20,637 nucleotides of DNA from Purshia tridentata (GCA_003254885.1 QANT01007809.1:1-20637); one strand, 5' to 3'. Positions 1 to 10,023 are shown, numbered from the stretch's first letter. Numbers and translations are program-made. The notes: generated by a model from the letters alone, not told the origin.

Positions 1-2084
1 CCCCAGCTTTAAAGCATTTCATAAAATTCACGAAAAAGAAAATAATTACCGATTTCAAATCCGTTTTAAAAACTCTTAGAAATCAATAAATCTGATCAAA
101 GTCTCAAATTATTAAACAAGAACTGTAATTCAATAATAAAAAACAAACTGTAAACTGACAAGATAAGTAAAACCATCACCCAATCCACATCCAGCTAACT
201 TGCCGTACATGCGCAGGGCCCACAGCCTGCCGTACGCATGCATGGCCGATAATCTTGCCGTACGTGTGCAGAGCCGGAGTCTGTCATACACATGCAGGGC
301 CAACAAACTACCGTACGTGCACGCAGGGCCACCCCCAAAGGGCAAGGCATCTCGACACACGACCCAAAGCCTATGTGTGTGCCGTGATGGGTCCCAAAGA
401 CCTTATGCAATCTGAGAAGCTGAACAAGTACTAATTGGGTGCTTTGAAAACAGTACCAATCCAAAAAGGATATTTCCATTTCAAATCACCAAAAACCAGG
501 TTCCAACCTTTTGATATGACGAGAAAATTAACCAAAACTCGAACTTAAAAATTAAATCTTTTCTTAAAGAACCAAAAGTTACCAAAAACTGATAAGTAAG
601 ATCAAATCTTTAACTTTATCCAAGAATAAACTGAGTTCTCAAAATCAGTTCCCAAAACCAAAATCCACACTAAATCACCTTAAAAAGCAATAACCTTAAA
701 CCCTGGGAATCCTAATCCTAACCAAAAGTCTCCACCTGGACTCCTTAATCCTCAACCATAACCACTGATCCTTACTTAAAATCCAACTAATCCTCAATTT
801 CCCAAAATAACCTCAAACCCTTCAAGATCTCCCATCCCAATCCGTACCCAACTAACTGACAACCAAACACACAAGTAACAACAAGGTAGCACACAAATCA
901 ACCAAATAACTGAACCTAATTCACTCACCGTGACCACGCGAAAAGACCAAACGCCCGTCGTGGCTCCTTTGCATTCTAAAATCCGGCAGCACAACGGCAT
1001 CGGAAATACAATTCCCGTGCCAAGCGTACCTGTTAAGACCAGACAATCCAAGAAACAAACCAGAGTTCACAACCAAGCCAACAATCATAGAAACGGGCGG
1101 GAACCACCACGCATGGTGGCTGGCCAACCCTCGGAAAACACACAGAAAGTCAAGAAGCTCACCCAAACTCACCACAGGTTCGGGTGGTTGGCCCGAGGCC
1201 AAAAACCAAGGAAACGGTCGTTGGAACCGCCACACACAGCGGGGCCCATGGTGGTCAACGGCGGTCAACTGCACAAAACTGAAACTCACGTTTAGCTAAA
1301 ACGAACTACACAGGCACATAGAGTACATGGAGGGGACCAAAACTCAACCTGGGTTGAGGGCCAAAAGTGGCCGGAAAAGGAGGAAAACTGGCTGGAAAGC
1401 CGCCGGCCTGCTCAACGTCGATCCGCCGTCCACGGTGGTCCAACTGACGATCGGAGCACACCAACACGCTGAGCTCGACGAGATGAAGAGGTCTGGGCAG
1501 GTGGGAGGTCGCGTCGGCGCAGGAAACGTCAAGATTGCCGCCGTGACGCCGACTGTGCACGATCGGATTCTTCTCTTTCCAGGCTGTTTCACAGGGAGGC
1601 GCCACCACAGGAAGGAAGAGGGGAGAGAGACGAGCACGACGAGCTAAGGTCCGACCTTAACCGCCGCCGGACGCGCCCCCACGCGCCGACCGAAGACGCG
1701 GTTGAAAGGTGTAGTCGCGAGGAAGAGAGACAGCGGGAGAGAGGAGAGAGAAAGTGAAATGAAATCTGGGTTTCTGTGCCCTTTTTAAAATCCAACTTTT
1801 CTAAAATTACAAACTTGCCCCTCTTTTTACACGTCCGTAACTTCTAAACCGCAGCTGTGTTTAACGCGTAATACGTGTCTACGAACTCATGAGGACGAGA
1901 CCTTTCCAACGAACCCAAGGTCAACGCAAAAACCTTGCTCGAACTCAAAGTCAACTTTTGCCCCCCAAGTTAAAAAGTCAAACGTAAAATTTGAAAAACG
2001 CCAAAACGTTTTACCTTTCCAGTAAAATCCCGAAAACCTTTAAAAAGCTTGTCAAAACCACTTTGGAAGGTACGGGGTGTTACA
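1..2084 (-). mobile_element. Ty3/gypsy-type LTR, copy A (partial, enters from outside the window)
   Basis: On the minus strand this block begins at 2084 with TGTAACACCCCGTACC, a start typical of large gypsy-type plant LTRs. It aligns along its length with the block ending at 13204: the 27-bp tandem array, a GC-rich middle (about 1330-1780), and a conserved tail with 'acgaactc', 'aaggtcaa' and 'aaagtcaacttttg'. From the first array unit to the terminus is about 1.9 kb here and about 2.0 kb in the other copy. The far end lies before base 1 (position 1 corresponds to about 11047 in the other copy). No gag or pol coding is attached, so this is a solo LTR or a fragment. The gypsy assignment is inferred from LTR character alone. 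Open frames inside are short and look like chance. Confidence 0.65.
199..335. repeat. 27-bp tandem array (5 units) inside LTR A
   Basis: Five units start at about 199, 226, 254, 281 and 308. Each follows the pattern cttgccgtacatgtgcagggcc plus about five variable bases, with lengths of 27-28 bp. The core is rich in self-complementary pieces such as gtac, catg and gtgcac. The same five-unit array occurs in the same place in the LTR at 11237-11370, so it belongs to the LTR family and is not a recent local expansion. Confidence 0.85.
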
Positions 2085-2760
2085 GAGGACCAACTCTCAT
2101 ACCTGGGTCGACAACCAATTGTCGCCTAAAAAGGAGGAAAATGGCAGAGAAGCCACCAGCCTTCTCACAATCGATCTGCCGCCATACGAGCTTAGATGGA
2201 GCATCTGAGGGTACCATTGTGACGGGCTCGACAAGGAGAAGAGGTTTGAGCCGATGGGAGGTCACATCGTCCCTAGAATCGGCGAATCAACGTTGGAGCT
2301 ACCGACTGTGCATAATGGGTTTCCAAGTTTTTGGATCTTTTTGGGCTAAACCGTAGCCAAGGAAATGTGGAGAAGAGAGAGGTGAGCTTCGCAAGCCAAG
2401 ACTTAGCCTCAGCCACCACCGGACGCACACCCATGCATCGTCGGCAGATCAGCGAAGGTGGGTTCATGCGAGACGTAGAGAGACGAGAGGGAGAGAAAAA
2501 GAGGAACAATGGTTTTTATTGAAATTCAAACCAACTTTACAATTGCAAAGTATCTCTTTATAAAATTACCAAATTGTCCCTCACTTCACACATCCAAATC
2601 TCTTAAATCATAACTCTAATGGATGCACGGTTCGTATTTACATAAGCCGTGAACTCGAGACCTTTCAACATGCACAAAGTCAAAACCAAAGGTTCACTAG
2701 AACAAAAAAGTCACTAGAACAAAAAAGTCTACTTGTCGGTCAAAGTCATTTTAAAAGTAA
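2085..2760 (-). mobile_element. Older, diverged LTR fragment (copy B) abutting LTR A
   Basis: Immediately after LTR A ends at 2084, the sequence restarts at a point equivalent to about 1331 inside LTR A: 'ggaccaa', 'cctgggt', 'aaaaggaggaaaa', 'gatcgga'-like and 'gatgggaggtc' blocks occur in the same order. It then runs through the GA-rich stretch (about 2470-2510) and the 'acatccaaatctcttaaatc', 'gaactcgagacctttcaac' tail. It is more diverged than A is from the copy at 10541-13204 and has no recognisable 'gtgttaca' terminus, so the right boundary is approximate. The order A-end then B-middle suggests that A inserted into B or that the two recombined. Confidence 0.5.
2694..2727. repeat. 17-bp direct tandem duplication
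   Basis: The sequence tcactagaacaaaaaag occurs twice head to tail at 2694-2710 and 2711-2727 with no mismatch. It is a small local duplication in the tail of the diverged LTR fragment. Confidence 0.9.
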
Positions 2761-3283
2761 GCTAAGATCAATTTCTTTTCGAACCAATACCTGAAAACAC
2801 TGAAATTAAACCCAAATGAAACTTAATAAAATTTCAAGTTCACACATATAGAATTGTTAACTATCAAAGTTGATTCCAACTTATTGATTATAAGTCAATG
2901 AGATCTAGCTGTAAACTCAAGAGGTAATATATCAATCATAAATTAAATAAAGTATAATAGCATATAATTCATGAGATAAACTTTGTATTATATAATCGAA
3001 GATATAAAGTCCAATCTTATATCATAACTAAAGAACTCAACCCAAACATGCAGTATATATATAATTTAAAAGATGAAAGAGATAAACCATTGAAAACAAC
3101 ATGTACGACTTGAAAACATAATCATCAATAAACATATATAATCATAGCATTATAGCAAAGATTGGATCGAGGAGCTTGCATAATATGTGTTGGTTTTGAC
3201 GATGGTTTTTGCAATCTTCCACAAAACCTCTGAACACATATAAATATTAAAGGGCAATGCTTAGATCCTCCGCACTGCTTGTC
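2761..3283. other. AT-rich intergenic stretch, nothing recognised
   Basis: The stretch is strongly AT-rich with many short TA tracts. I see no coding frame, transposon terminus or RNA gene. It could be diverged retrotransposon internal sequence, but no protein motif supports that. Confidence 0.5.
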
Positions 3284-3439
3284 CTTCAAAAAAAAAAAAC
3301 ATTTTTCGGTGTGCCAACGAAAGATAGGATTCGTTCTATTTTTAAATATACTAAGAGCATANCTTCAAAAAAAAAAACATTTTTCGGTGTGCCAACGAAA
3401 GATAGGATTCGTTCTATTTTTAAATATACTAAGAGCATA
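3284..3439. repeat. 78-bp tandem duplication separated by a single N
   Basis: Block 3284-3361 (cttc, a run of A, 'catttttcggtgtgcc' ... 'aagagcata') is repeated at 3363-3439. The two are identical except for the A-run, 12 in the left copy and 11 in the right. The single ambiguous base at 3362 lies exactly at the junction. This is what an unmerged overlap between two contig ends looks like, so the duplication is probably not biological. Confidence 0.9.
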
Positions 3440-4062
3440 TAGAGAGAGAAGTGATCATAAACTCTAGGGATGACTTGGGATTGACATTCAAGTCTCCTAG
3501 TTTAACATGGACTAGGATTCCTACTGATTATCTAATACATTGGATAAATATGGATATGTATCTAATACATAATATTTATAACATATATATATGGCTTATT
3601 TATGTAAATGCCCCCTGAAAGTACCTTTTTCTCTCACTTTGCCCCCCGAACTTTACAAAAGATTCCCAATTCCTAATTTTCATCATCACCATCCATTTTG
3701 CAGTTAGAAATGCTAATGTGGCGCCTATGTGGATGGACATTTTGGTATTTTCATAGATTAATTAGTAAAACTGACATTTCACCAAATCAGTGCCATGTCA
3801 GCCTAAAGTGGGTCCCATCATCTTATTTATCTAAACCTCCAGCCAGACCAGATGCACCACTGGCTCCTGTCACGTTGAAAAGTAAAGGTGAGTAGGGGTC
3901 AACATAATACATAATGAAGACAGGAAAGATTTGAAAAGAAGACAGAGACATTTCAAAAGAAGATAGGAAAGAATCGAAAGGGATAAGGCTTTTCTTCTTA
4001 GAAATGTGAGGGTTGGAAAATGGTGGTGTGTAGAGAACATTGGGCCCTTGCACCAATGGAAA

Positions 4063-4389
4063 GTAAGTGGAATCTTTGTTTTCTTCTTTTTTATATATCA
4101 ATGGTGGTCCTAAAGATTAGGGTTTTCTTGTCTTCATCTCCATTATTGAGACATAGGGTTAGACTTTTATGTATTAAATTGTGTTGTTGTTGTTGAATAA
4201 TGTGCCCTTATGAATATTTTAGGGTTTTAGGTGGGGTTTTGTGTCTTTTGCTTCGGGTTAAGGGTTTTTTATTCAAATAATAGAGTGGTTTTGGTATTGT
4301 TGAATTAAATACTGTTAATATATAGTTGAAACAATTAACATTTGTGTTAACAAACTCGTAATGAATTGTCCCGGTTTCATGTTTTGTAG
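4063..4389 (+). other. Predicted first intron of the mudrA-like gene
   Basis: The donor is aaa|gtaagt at 4063 and the acceptor ttttgtag at 4389. Joining ATGGAAA (4056-4062) to exon 2 at 4390 keeps the frame and gives an N-terminus MEIDEDDVTIKLNHGGK, as expected just before the HGGK motif of MuDR-type proteins. Without this splice the long frame has no ATG before the conserved region. The intron is T-rich, as plant introns are. Confidence 0.65.
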
Positions 4390-4736
4390 TTGATGAAGAT
4401 GATGTTACAATTAAGTTGAATCATGGGGGAAAATTATATAAGATTGATGGCTCACCATGTTATCTTGGTGGTATTGTCAGCTGTTTTGACCATTGTTGTG
4501 TAGATACCATGTCCTTGTTAGAGTTGAATGGAATAGCCAAACTGGTTGGACTACAGGATATGCGTTTTTTCTACTTTAGAGATGCTGCTATTGTTGAGAT
4601 CGAGTCTGACCATACACTTTTCAATCGATGTGAGACAATTCTAGTTGGTTGGAAGAGGGTGGTTAGTATGTACACAATTAGAAAGAGTGAGGGCATACAA
4701 ATTACCACCATGGATGAATTGACAATTATGCTAACT

Positions 4737-4835
4737 GAAGGTGTCAATGAGATGGAGGGAAAAGAAAATGAAGGTGTCAATGAGATGGAGATGCAAGAAA
4801 ATGAAAGTTTCAATGAGACAGAGAGGCAAGAAAAT
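4737..4835 (+). repeat. 33-bp in-frame tandem repeat (11 residues x 3) in the acidic linker
   Basis: Three units at 4737-4769, 4770-4802 and 4803-4835 encode EGVNEMEGKEN, EGVNEMEMQEN and ESFNETERQEN. Because the unit is 33 bp the frame is kept. The repeat lengthens the acidic, probably disordered linker between the N-terminal region and the DNA-binding region. Confidence 0.9.
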
Positions 4836-6884
4836 GAGAACCTAACAGACCATGAAGTAGAAGTAAAGGATGAGGATGATGATAGTGATGATGCTAATTT
4901 TGTTGATAGTGGCTATGAGAACAGTGAAACAGATATGAGCATTCTAAAGAAAGATGACAAACTGTACGAGTCATTTTTTGACAATGAAGAGCCTAATAGA
5001 CCAGACCTAGAAAATGGAATGTTAGGTAGCACTCAAGACTATAGGATTGGAGACTATTAAGGATCATCTTCTGAATCAGAGCATGATATAGGTAGTTCTA
5101 GGGGAAGATTACCTAAGTTTGACATTTCTAAATGTGTGGTCTTCAGTGAAGTAGATATGAAAAATGTACAGTTTTGTATGGGGCAAAGATTTGCTATAGC
5201 TAATTGGTTCAGGACTGCTATTAGACAGTTCTCAAGACAAACTGAAAGAGATATCAGGTTCTCCAAGAATGATCCAGATGCTGTGAGAGCAAGGTGTGTG
5301 CACAAGAAGTATCCATTTGTGGTGTTTGCATCTTCGTTGAATGGGAGCCCAGACCTTTTTATCAAGACCTTAAGGGCAGAACACAAGTGTAACAAGTCTA
5401 CCACAAATAGGGCCACCAATGCCACATACTTAGCCACTAAGTATGCATACCAACTAAGCTGCAACCCAATGTGGAACCTACAAGCTTTCAAGGAACAAGT
5501 GAGGGTGGAATGCAAGATAAATCCATCAGATTCACAAATATACAGAGCAAAAGCTGAGGCAGGAGCCATATTGGGGGGTACATACAATCAGCAGTATGCT
5601 GCCCTTTGGGATTATTGCGACGAGCTTGTGAAATGGAATAAGGGAACAACTGTAGGCATAGACTCAAGTCTGGAGAGTGAGAGGCCATGTTTTAAGAGAA
5701 TATATATATATGCCTAGGTGCACTGAAGAAAGGTTTCTTGCAGGATGTAGACCATTCATAGGGTTGGATGATTGCCATATCAAGGGACCCTACCATTGAC
5801 AGATCTTGTCTGCTATTGGGGTTGATGCCAACAATGGGATGTTCCCCATTGCATATTCTGTGGTAGAGGTTGAGAATTATGATAGTTGGAGATGGTTTTT
5901 GAAGTTGCTGGGAGAGGACCTACAAATTGAGAATTCACATGGTTGTATCTTTATGACAGATAAGCAAAAGGGCTTACTTGAGGCAGTGGAGAAATTGTTC
6001 CCACATGCAGAGCATTGACATTGCTTGAAGCATCTCTAAGTAAATTTCAATAAGCTACACAAATGGTTGGCATTGAAGCTGTAGTTAGAGAATATTGCAA
6101 GGGCATCAACATTATAGTGTTTCGATGATGACATGAAGAAGATGCTAGAGCTTGATGAAGCAGCCTTCAATTGGCTACATGAGAAGCCTGCAAACCATTA
6201 GGCCAAGTCTCATTTCAGTGCAAATAGTAAATTTGACAAGCTCAATAATAACAATTGTGAGGCCTTCAACAAAGCTATATTGGATGCAAGAGATAAGCCT
6301 ATCCTTACAATGTTAGAAAGGATAAGGCTTTACTTGATGTTGTTGACATGTAGTAGAAGGACAGGGTTAGAGAGATGAGTAATTCTATTGGGCCTAGAAT
6401 TCACAAAATTTTAGAAAAAGCTAAGAATGAGTCTTTCTACTGCATCCCAAGACTAGGAGGGGAGAGAAAGTACCAGGTTACAACACACAGTGGTCAAAGT
6501 CATGTAGTGGATTTGGACATAAAAACATGCTCATGTAGGATGTGGGACCTTAGTGGTATTCCTTGTGTACACGTATGTGCTACCATTAGCACATTTATGG
6601 TGAGCCAGAGGAGTTTGTGGCTGATTGCTACAAGAAAGAAGCTTATGAGAGAACCTATAGACCTATGATGAGTCCAATGCCAAGCTAAGACTTCTGGTAA
6701 AACACCATTAATGCCTCCCAAATTTCATAAGCAGCCTGGGAAGCCAAGGAAGGCAAGAATTCGAGCTGCTAATGAGCCCAAGCACCCCCATCCAAGGGCC
6801 ACAAGTTATAGAAGTTCAACATTAGGATTAGGTGCAGTAGATCTGGAGATGAAGGCCACAACATCTGAACATGCCCCAAATTGA

Positions 6885-7266
6885 AGAATAAAGGTTCTTA
6901 GTTAGGTATGGATTTAAGGTTTAATTCCCACCCTTCGATTAATCACTGGTTTTAGAATTAAACTTATCTATTTTTCAGAAACAACCTCAAAACACTCCTG
7001 GAAGTGGACTTGACCAGGCCTCCACATGTGATCCACAATAGGGTAGACCACATAAGCTACCAGTGAGTTTTCTTGTTTCTTTTTTCTTGTGGTTTTATTG
7101 TGTACAGCCTGCATGGTTAACCCACAATCTTGTGCAAGCAAAAAGAGGTGGTCCAAGGCAAGCTATGCCACCAAGAGTCACAAGGGCTGCTGTTAAAGAG
7201 TCACAAGCCTACTTAAAAGACAAGGCTCAACCTAAATCTAGACCACTGAGAGCATGTAATTCATAA
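6885..7266 (+). pseudogene. Basic C-terminal tail / 3' part of the MULE transposase gene
   Basis: After the last clear block (PPKFHKQPGKPRKARIRAAN, about 6713-6772, typical of the proline/lysine-rich end of mudrA proteins) a probable intron runs from gtatgg at 6906 to the acceptor tttttcag at 6978. Beyond it, 7063-7266 has an open basic stretch with PPRVTRAAVKES and KAQPKSRPLRA, which fits a nucleic-acid-binding tail. Stops upstream show decay. That it belongs to the transposase is inferred from position and composition. Confidence 0.4.
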
Positions 7267-7818
7267 TCCCAACTAGAGTCACAAACATCACGAGTGCAGT
7301 CCAACATCCTCCAAAGGCCCCATTCATGCTGCCTATGCATTAACCCAATGTGGAGAAGGCCAATCAGTCAAGCAAAAGCAATTCAAGTCTCTTGCAAAAA
7401 AGATTGACCCAATAGAGCATGCCAGAAAATGCAAGAGGGCAATGAAGAAGCCCATTTGGGAATTCTAGTCTGGTGCTGGTCTCTTTTGCCCATATATGGC
7501 TTTTGATGAATTTTTTTGATGGCTTTTGATGACTTTTTATATGGTTTAGTGGCTTTAACTGCACATAAAATGTTGCTGGTGTGATTTGATGGTTTTGGTA
7601 CAATACATTTATGGCAGTTCCTACATTTAGGGAATGTGGTTTATTATGGTGTTTAATTTCAGATGGTACACTTATGGTGAAAATGTATGGTCGAGACTTA
7701 TTATTGTTGTTGGTGCAATTTGATGGTGACTATAGCTAGTGAACGTGGGAATTTTGTGCTTATTTATTGGTTTTGGAGTAATTTTGATGGTGAATATTAT
7801 TGGTATTTTTTTGATTTG
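7267..7818 (+). other. Probable 3' untranslated/terminal region of the MULE, no gene
   Basis: T- and G-rich sequence with recurring 'gatggctttt', 'gatttgatggt' words and an isolated acceptor-like tttcag at about 7658-7663. No convincing coding frame. It ends at the target site of the hAT insertion at 7827. Confidence 0.45.
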
Positions 7819-7826
7819 GTTGTAAA

Positions 7827-9123
7827 CAAGGGATGTAATTTCGGTAATTTCGGTGAAATTTCGCCGAAATTATTGTTTTTTGGGAGGTCCGAAACGAAAT
7901 ACCATCTCTAAGTTATTTTCATCAAAATTTGACGATTTTACCGAAATTTCGCCGAAATTCCGAAATTTGAGCGAAATTTTCAAAATTTCGTTTAAACCCT
8001 AAAAATAAAAATTAAAATTATACAAAATTGGCACCTCAAACCTTAGGGGAATGGAAGCCCATGGTGAGAAAAGGAAAACCAGAAAAAAGATGGGTGATCG
8101 GAGCTCGGAGGTGGCCAGAAATAGCAAAAAAAAAGGGCGGGGGAGGTTGTAATTTCGCTAGCGGAGAAGCCGGCTGAGCTGGGTGATGGCTGGGTTGTGT
8201 TTGCGTCGGCTTGGGGAGTCGACTGGTGGCTTTGGATTGCCTGGAGGTGGCCGGAAACAGTGAGTTCTGGTTGAGCTATAGGCACCCAAGGGAGAGTGAG
8301 GTGAGTCTGCGATTGAAGGTGAAGGAGAAAGGAAGAAAGAAGAGAAAAAGAAAAAAAGGGGCCCAGCCAGCCATCCAATGGAACACGGGTGAAAATGAAA
8401 AAGTAAGAAAGAGAGGAAAAGTGGGAAAGTGGGAAAGTAAGAGAGAGAATATAACAATAATAATAAAAAAACATTTTTAATTTAAAATTGTTTAATTGTT
8501 TAAATATTTTGAGGTTTGGTATTTTGAATGCATATATAATAGTGCAAGTATAGTACATACGGCAATTCTCTAGTAGCTCATCATATGAATTTTCTTATTC
8601 TAAAGTCCCTTTACAAGTGTATATATATACGTATATAGCAAAAGAATTATTATATAGAAATGAAGGCAAGCAATGTAATTTATATAATACATATTTCTAT
8701 ATATAAAAATTAATTAAAAATATCCTAAACGTACCCTAATAAAATATTTATACCATATTTAAGCTTAAACGTATCCTAATATTATATTTATAGCATATTT
8801 ATACCCTAATATTATATTTATAGCATATTTATACCCTAATATTATATTTATACCATATTTTTAACAGAATTTGTTTCACAGCACGCATTATATTTACCTT
8901 ATATCATATGAAACCTATAATATGGTTTGGTTCTTTCAACATTTTTTATAAATATAGTAAATAATATGTTAAATAAGTATATGGTAAAGTTTTATTTAAA
9001 ATTTTTATTGTTTGATATTAATTTTCGTCGTTTCTGTCTAAACCCTAGCGAAATCGAAATTTGGTCGAAATTTCCGTCGAATTTCCATCAAAATTTCTAA
9101 CAAAATCGAAATTACATTCCTTG
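7827..9123. mobile_element. Non-autonomous hAT element, 1.3 kb, with perfect 8-bp target duplication
   Basis: The element starts CAAGGGATGTAATTTCG and ends with the imperfect inverse CGAAATTACATTCCTTG. The 8 bases on each side are identical: gttgtaaa at 7819-7826 and at 9124-9131. Eight-bp duplications are the hallmark of hAT transposition. Subterminal regions (7834-7998 and 9047-9120) are packed with CGAAATTT-type words in both orientations, the usual kind of transposase-binding cluster. The interior (about 8040-8460) is purine-rich with no transposase motif, so the copy depends on an enzyme encoded elsewhere. Open frames inside (for example minus strand 8043-8558) are low-complexity and probably non-coding. 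Confidence 0.9.
8727..8860. repeat. About 30-bp AT-rich tandem repeat (4 units) inside the hAT element
   Basis: Units begin at about 8727, 8768, 8801 and 8831 and share ataccctaatattatattta followed by 'tagcatattt' or 'taccatattt'. The last two are exact 30-mers apart from one base change. The first is the most diverged. Confidence 0.85.
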
Positions 9124-9131
9124 GTTGTAAA

Positions 9132-9369
9132 TATTAGTTTATTGTGATACTTTTGTAATAGGAGAATGTTTTCTTCAACCCAATATTTGATTTGCCTATA
9201 TTAATTGGAAAACAAAACAGGAATGCCTATATTAATTGGAAATTTTATAACTAATATTGATAACCAAACATATGCCCATTATATAGGGTTTTTAAAAAAA
9301 ATTTCAAGGTCTCTTTTGCCCAAACACATGGGTCTTTTGCAAAATCCTTTTTAACCATCAACCTTGTTG
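9132..9369. other. Short segment between two hAT insertions, no gene
   Basis: This is the host segment left between the two inserted hAT elements. It contains a 19-bp direct repeat (tgcctatattaattggaaa) at 9193-9211 and 9224-9242, spaced 31 bp. By position it should be the continuation of the MULE interior. No coding motif was seen. Confidence 0.5.
9193..9242. repeat. 19-bp direct repeat pair
   Basis: tgcctatattaattggaaa occurs at 9193-9211 and 9224-9242 without mismatch, separated by 12 bp of different sequence. Confidence 0.9.
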
Positions 9370-9377
9370 CTAAAAAC

Positions 9378-10023
9378 TAAGGGTGCACACGGATCGGTTA
9401 TCCGATCCACAAACCATTATCCATATCTAATCCACAATTTGCGGTATAGCAATTTTTATATCCATATCCGATTCACAAATTCGGATATCCACAAAATCGG
9501 ATCGGATCGGATCGGATAACAGATAATATCCATATAATAACATACAAATTATTTAGCAATTACACAACATAAAAATCATCCCTCAAATTAATTTAATAGT
9601 TACATAACAAAAAATTCAAAAATTAATACAAGCCTCAAACATAACAAGTTCCTACTTTCTAGTAGTCCTAACTATATACTATATATATATATATATATAT
9701 ATATTTATAATTTTTATAATAATTTTATTGTCAAAATAATTTAAAATACCCTAAATTAAAATTATATAGTAACATAAATAGTTTATAAATTATAATAGGG
9801 ACTTTGATTTACTCTACAATAGGAATTAAACATATACAAACATATATAAACTATACAAAAATTTAATATATATAATTTACGGATCGGATCGGATATATCC
9901 GTGGTTTTCAATATTGATATCCATATCCGATCCACAAATTGCGGATCGGATTGGATCGATATCCACAAATTGGAGATCAGATCGGATCGGTAAGCGGATT
10001 TTCGGTATATTTGTGCACCCCTA
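9378..10023. mobile_element. Non-autonomous hAT element, 646 bp, with perfect 8-bp target duplication
   Basis: The termini are TAAGGGTGCACA on the left and, inverted on the right, TAGGGGTGCACA (one mismatch). The flanking 8-mers ctaaaaac at 9370-9377 and 10024-10031 are identical. Both subterminal parts carry many copies of ggatcggat / atatccgatcc (left about 9400-9530, right about 9880-10000), again a binding-site-like cluster. The AT-rich centre contains a TA microsatellite and no transposase coding. The open frames crossing the ends are chance. Confident hAT call from target duplication plus termini. Confidence 0.92.
9680..9704. repeat. TA microsatellite
   Basis: An uninterrupted TA run of about 12 units in the AT-rich centre of the small hAT element. 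Confidence 0.95.

Larger units (their letters stand above)
4056..6884 (+). pseudogene. mudrA-like: MULE transposase, mudrA type (decayed)
   Basis: This would be a DDE cut-and-paste transposase acting on MULE ends in the nucleus. In order: an N-terminal region with the typical KLNHGGK motif (about 4411); an acidic linker; a MuDR-type DNA-binding region (about 5136-5640, with QRFAIANWFRTAI and RARCVHKKYPF); the catalytic core with GLDDCHIKG (about 5761-5790; the usual family motif has G where the second D stands), MTDKQKGL (second Asp, about 5953) and NNNCEAFN (likely catalytic Glu, about 6247-6275); and a SWIM zinc finger CSCRMWDLSGIPCVHVC (about 6529-6580). The frame is broken by a stop at 5058-5060, two frameshifts near 5700-5740 (one in a TA run), TGA in the core near 5797, five stops between 6016 and 6202, and shifts near 6370 and 6595. 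The plausible start is ATG 4056 via a 7-nt first coding exon. It is dead as an autonomous enzyme. Confidence 0.88.
3605..7818 (+). mobile_element. Mutator-like element (MULE), visible left part, decayed
   Basis: The element is defined by its mudrA-type transposase (4056-6884) and by a left flank that looks like MULE terminal sequence. That flank has repeated 'tgccccctgaaagt' / 'ttgccccccgaacttta' motifs at about 3609-3656, followed by 'gccatgtcagc'-type sequence near 3791-3801. The left boundary is approximate. I found no matching inverted copy of these C-rich motifs downstream, so the right terminus is missing, diverged or was removed by the LTR that begins at 10541. Sequence 9132-9369 and perhaps 10032-10540 would belong to the same element once the two later hAT insertions are subtracted. 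No 9-bp target duplication could be identified. Confidence 0.6.

Noticed and set aside
199-335. CRISPR-like array
   Set aside because: Unit plus spacer is only 27 bp, there are no unique spacers, the sequence lies in a plant LTR and recurs in a second LTR.
930-1647. Open frames of 100-122 codons on both strands in the GC-rich part of LTR A
   Set aside because: They overlap on both strands, lie inside an LTR, and are not kept in the homologous LTR at 10541-13204.
3258-3437. MITE with ends 'atgcttag' / 'ctaagagcat'
   Set aside because: The inverted match is only 8-10 bp with a gap, no target duplication was seen, and the segment contains the N-flanked false duplication.
5057-5587. Minus-strand 176-codon open frame opposite the MULE DNA-binding region
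   Set aside because: Shadow of the plus-strand transposase frame, whose motifs are clear.
7063-7266. Independent small gene on the plus strand
   Set aside because: Better explained as the basic C-terminal tail of the decayed MULE transposase, after a probable intron.
8043-8558. Minus-strand 171-codon open frame in the hAT element
   Set aside because: Low-complexity Ser/Pro/Phe composition from a purine-rich tract, no domain, and it lies inside a non-autonomous element.
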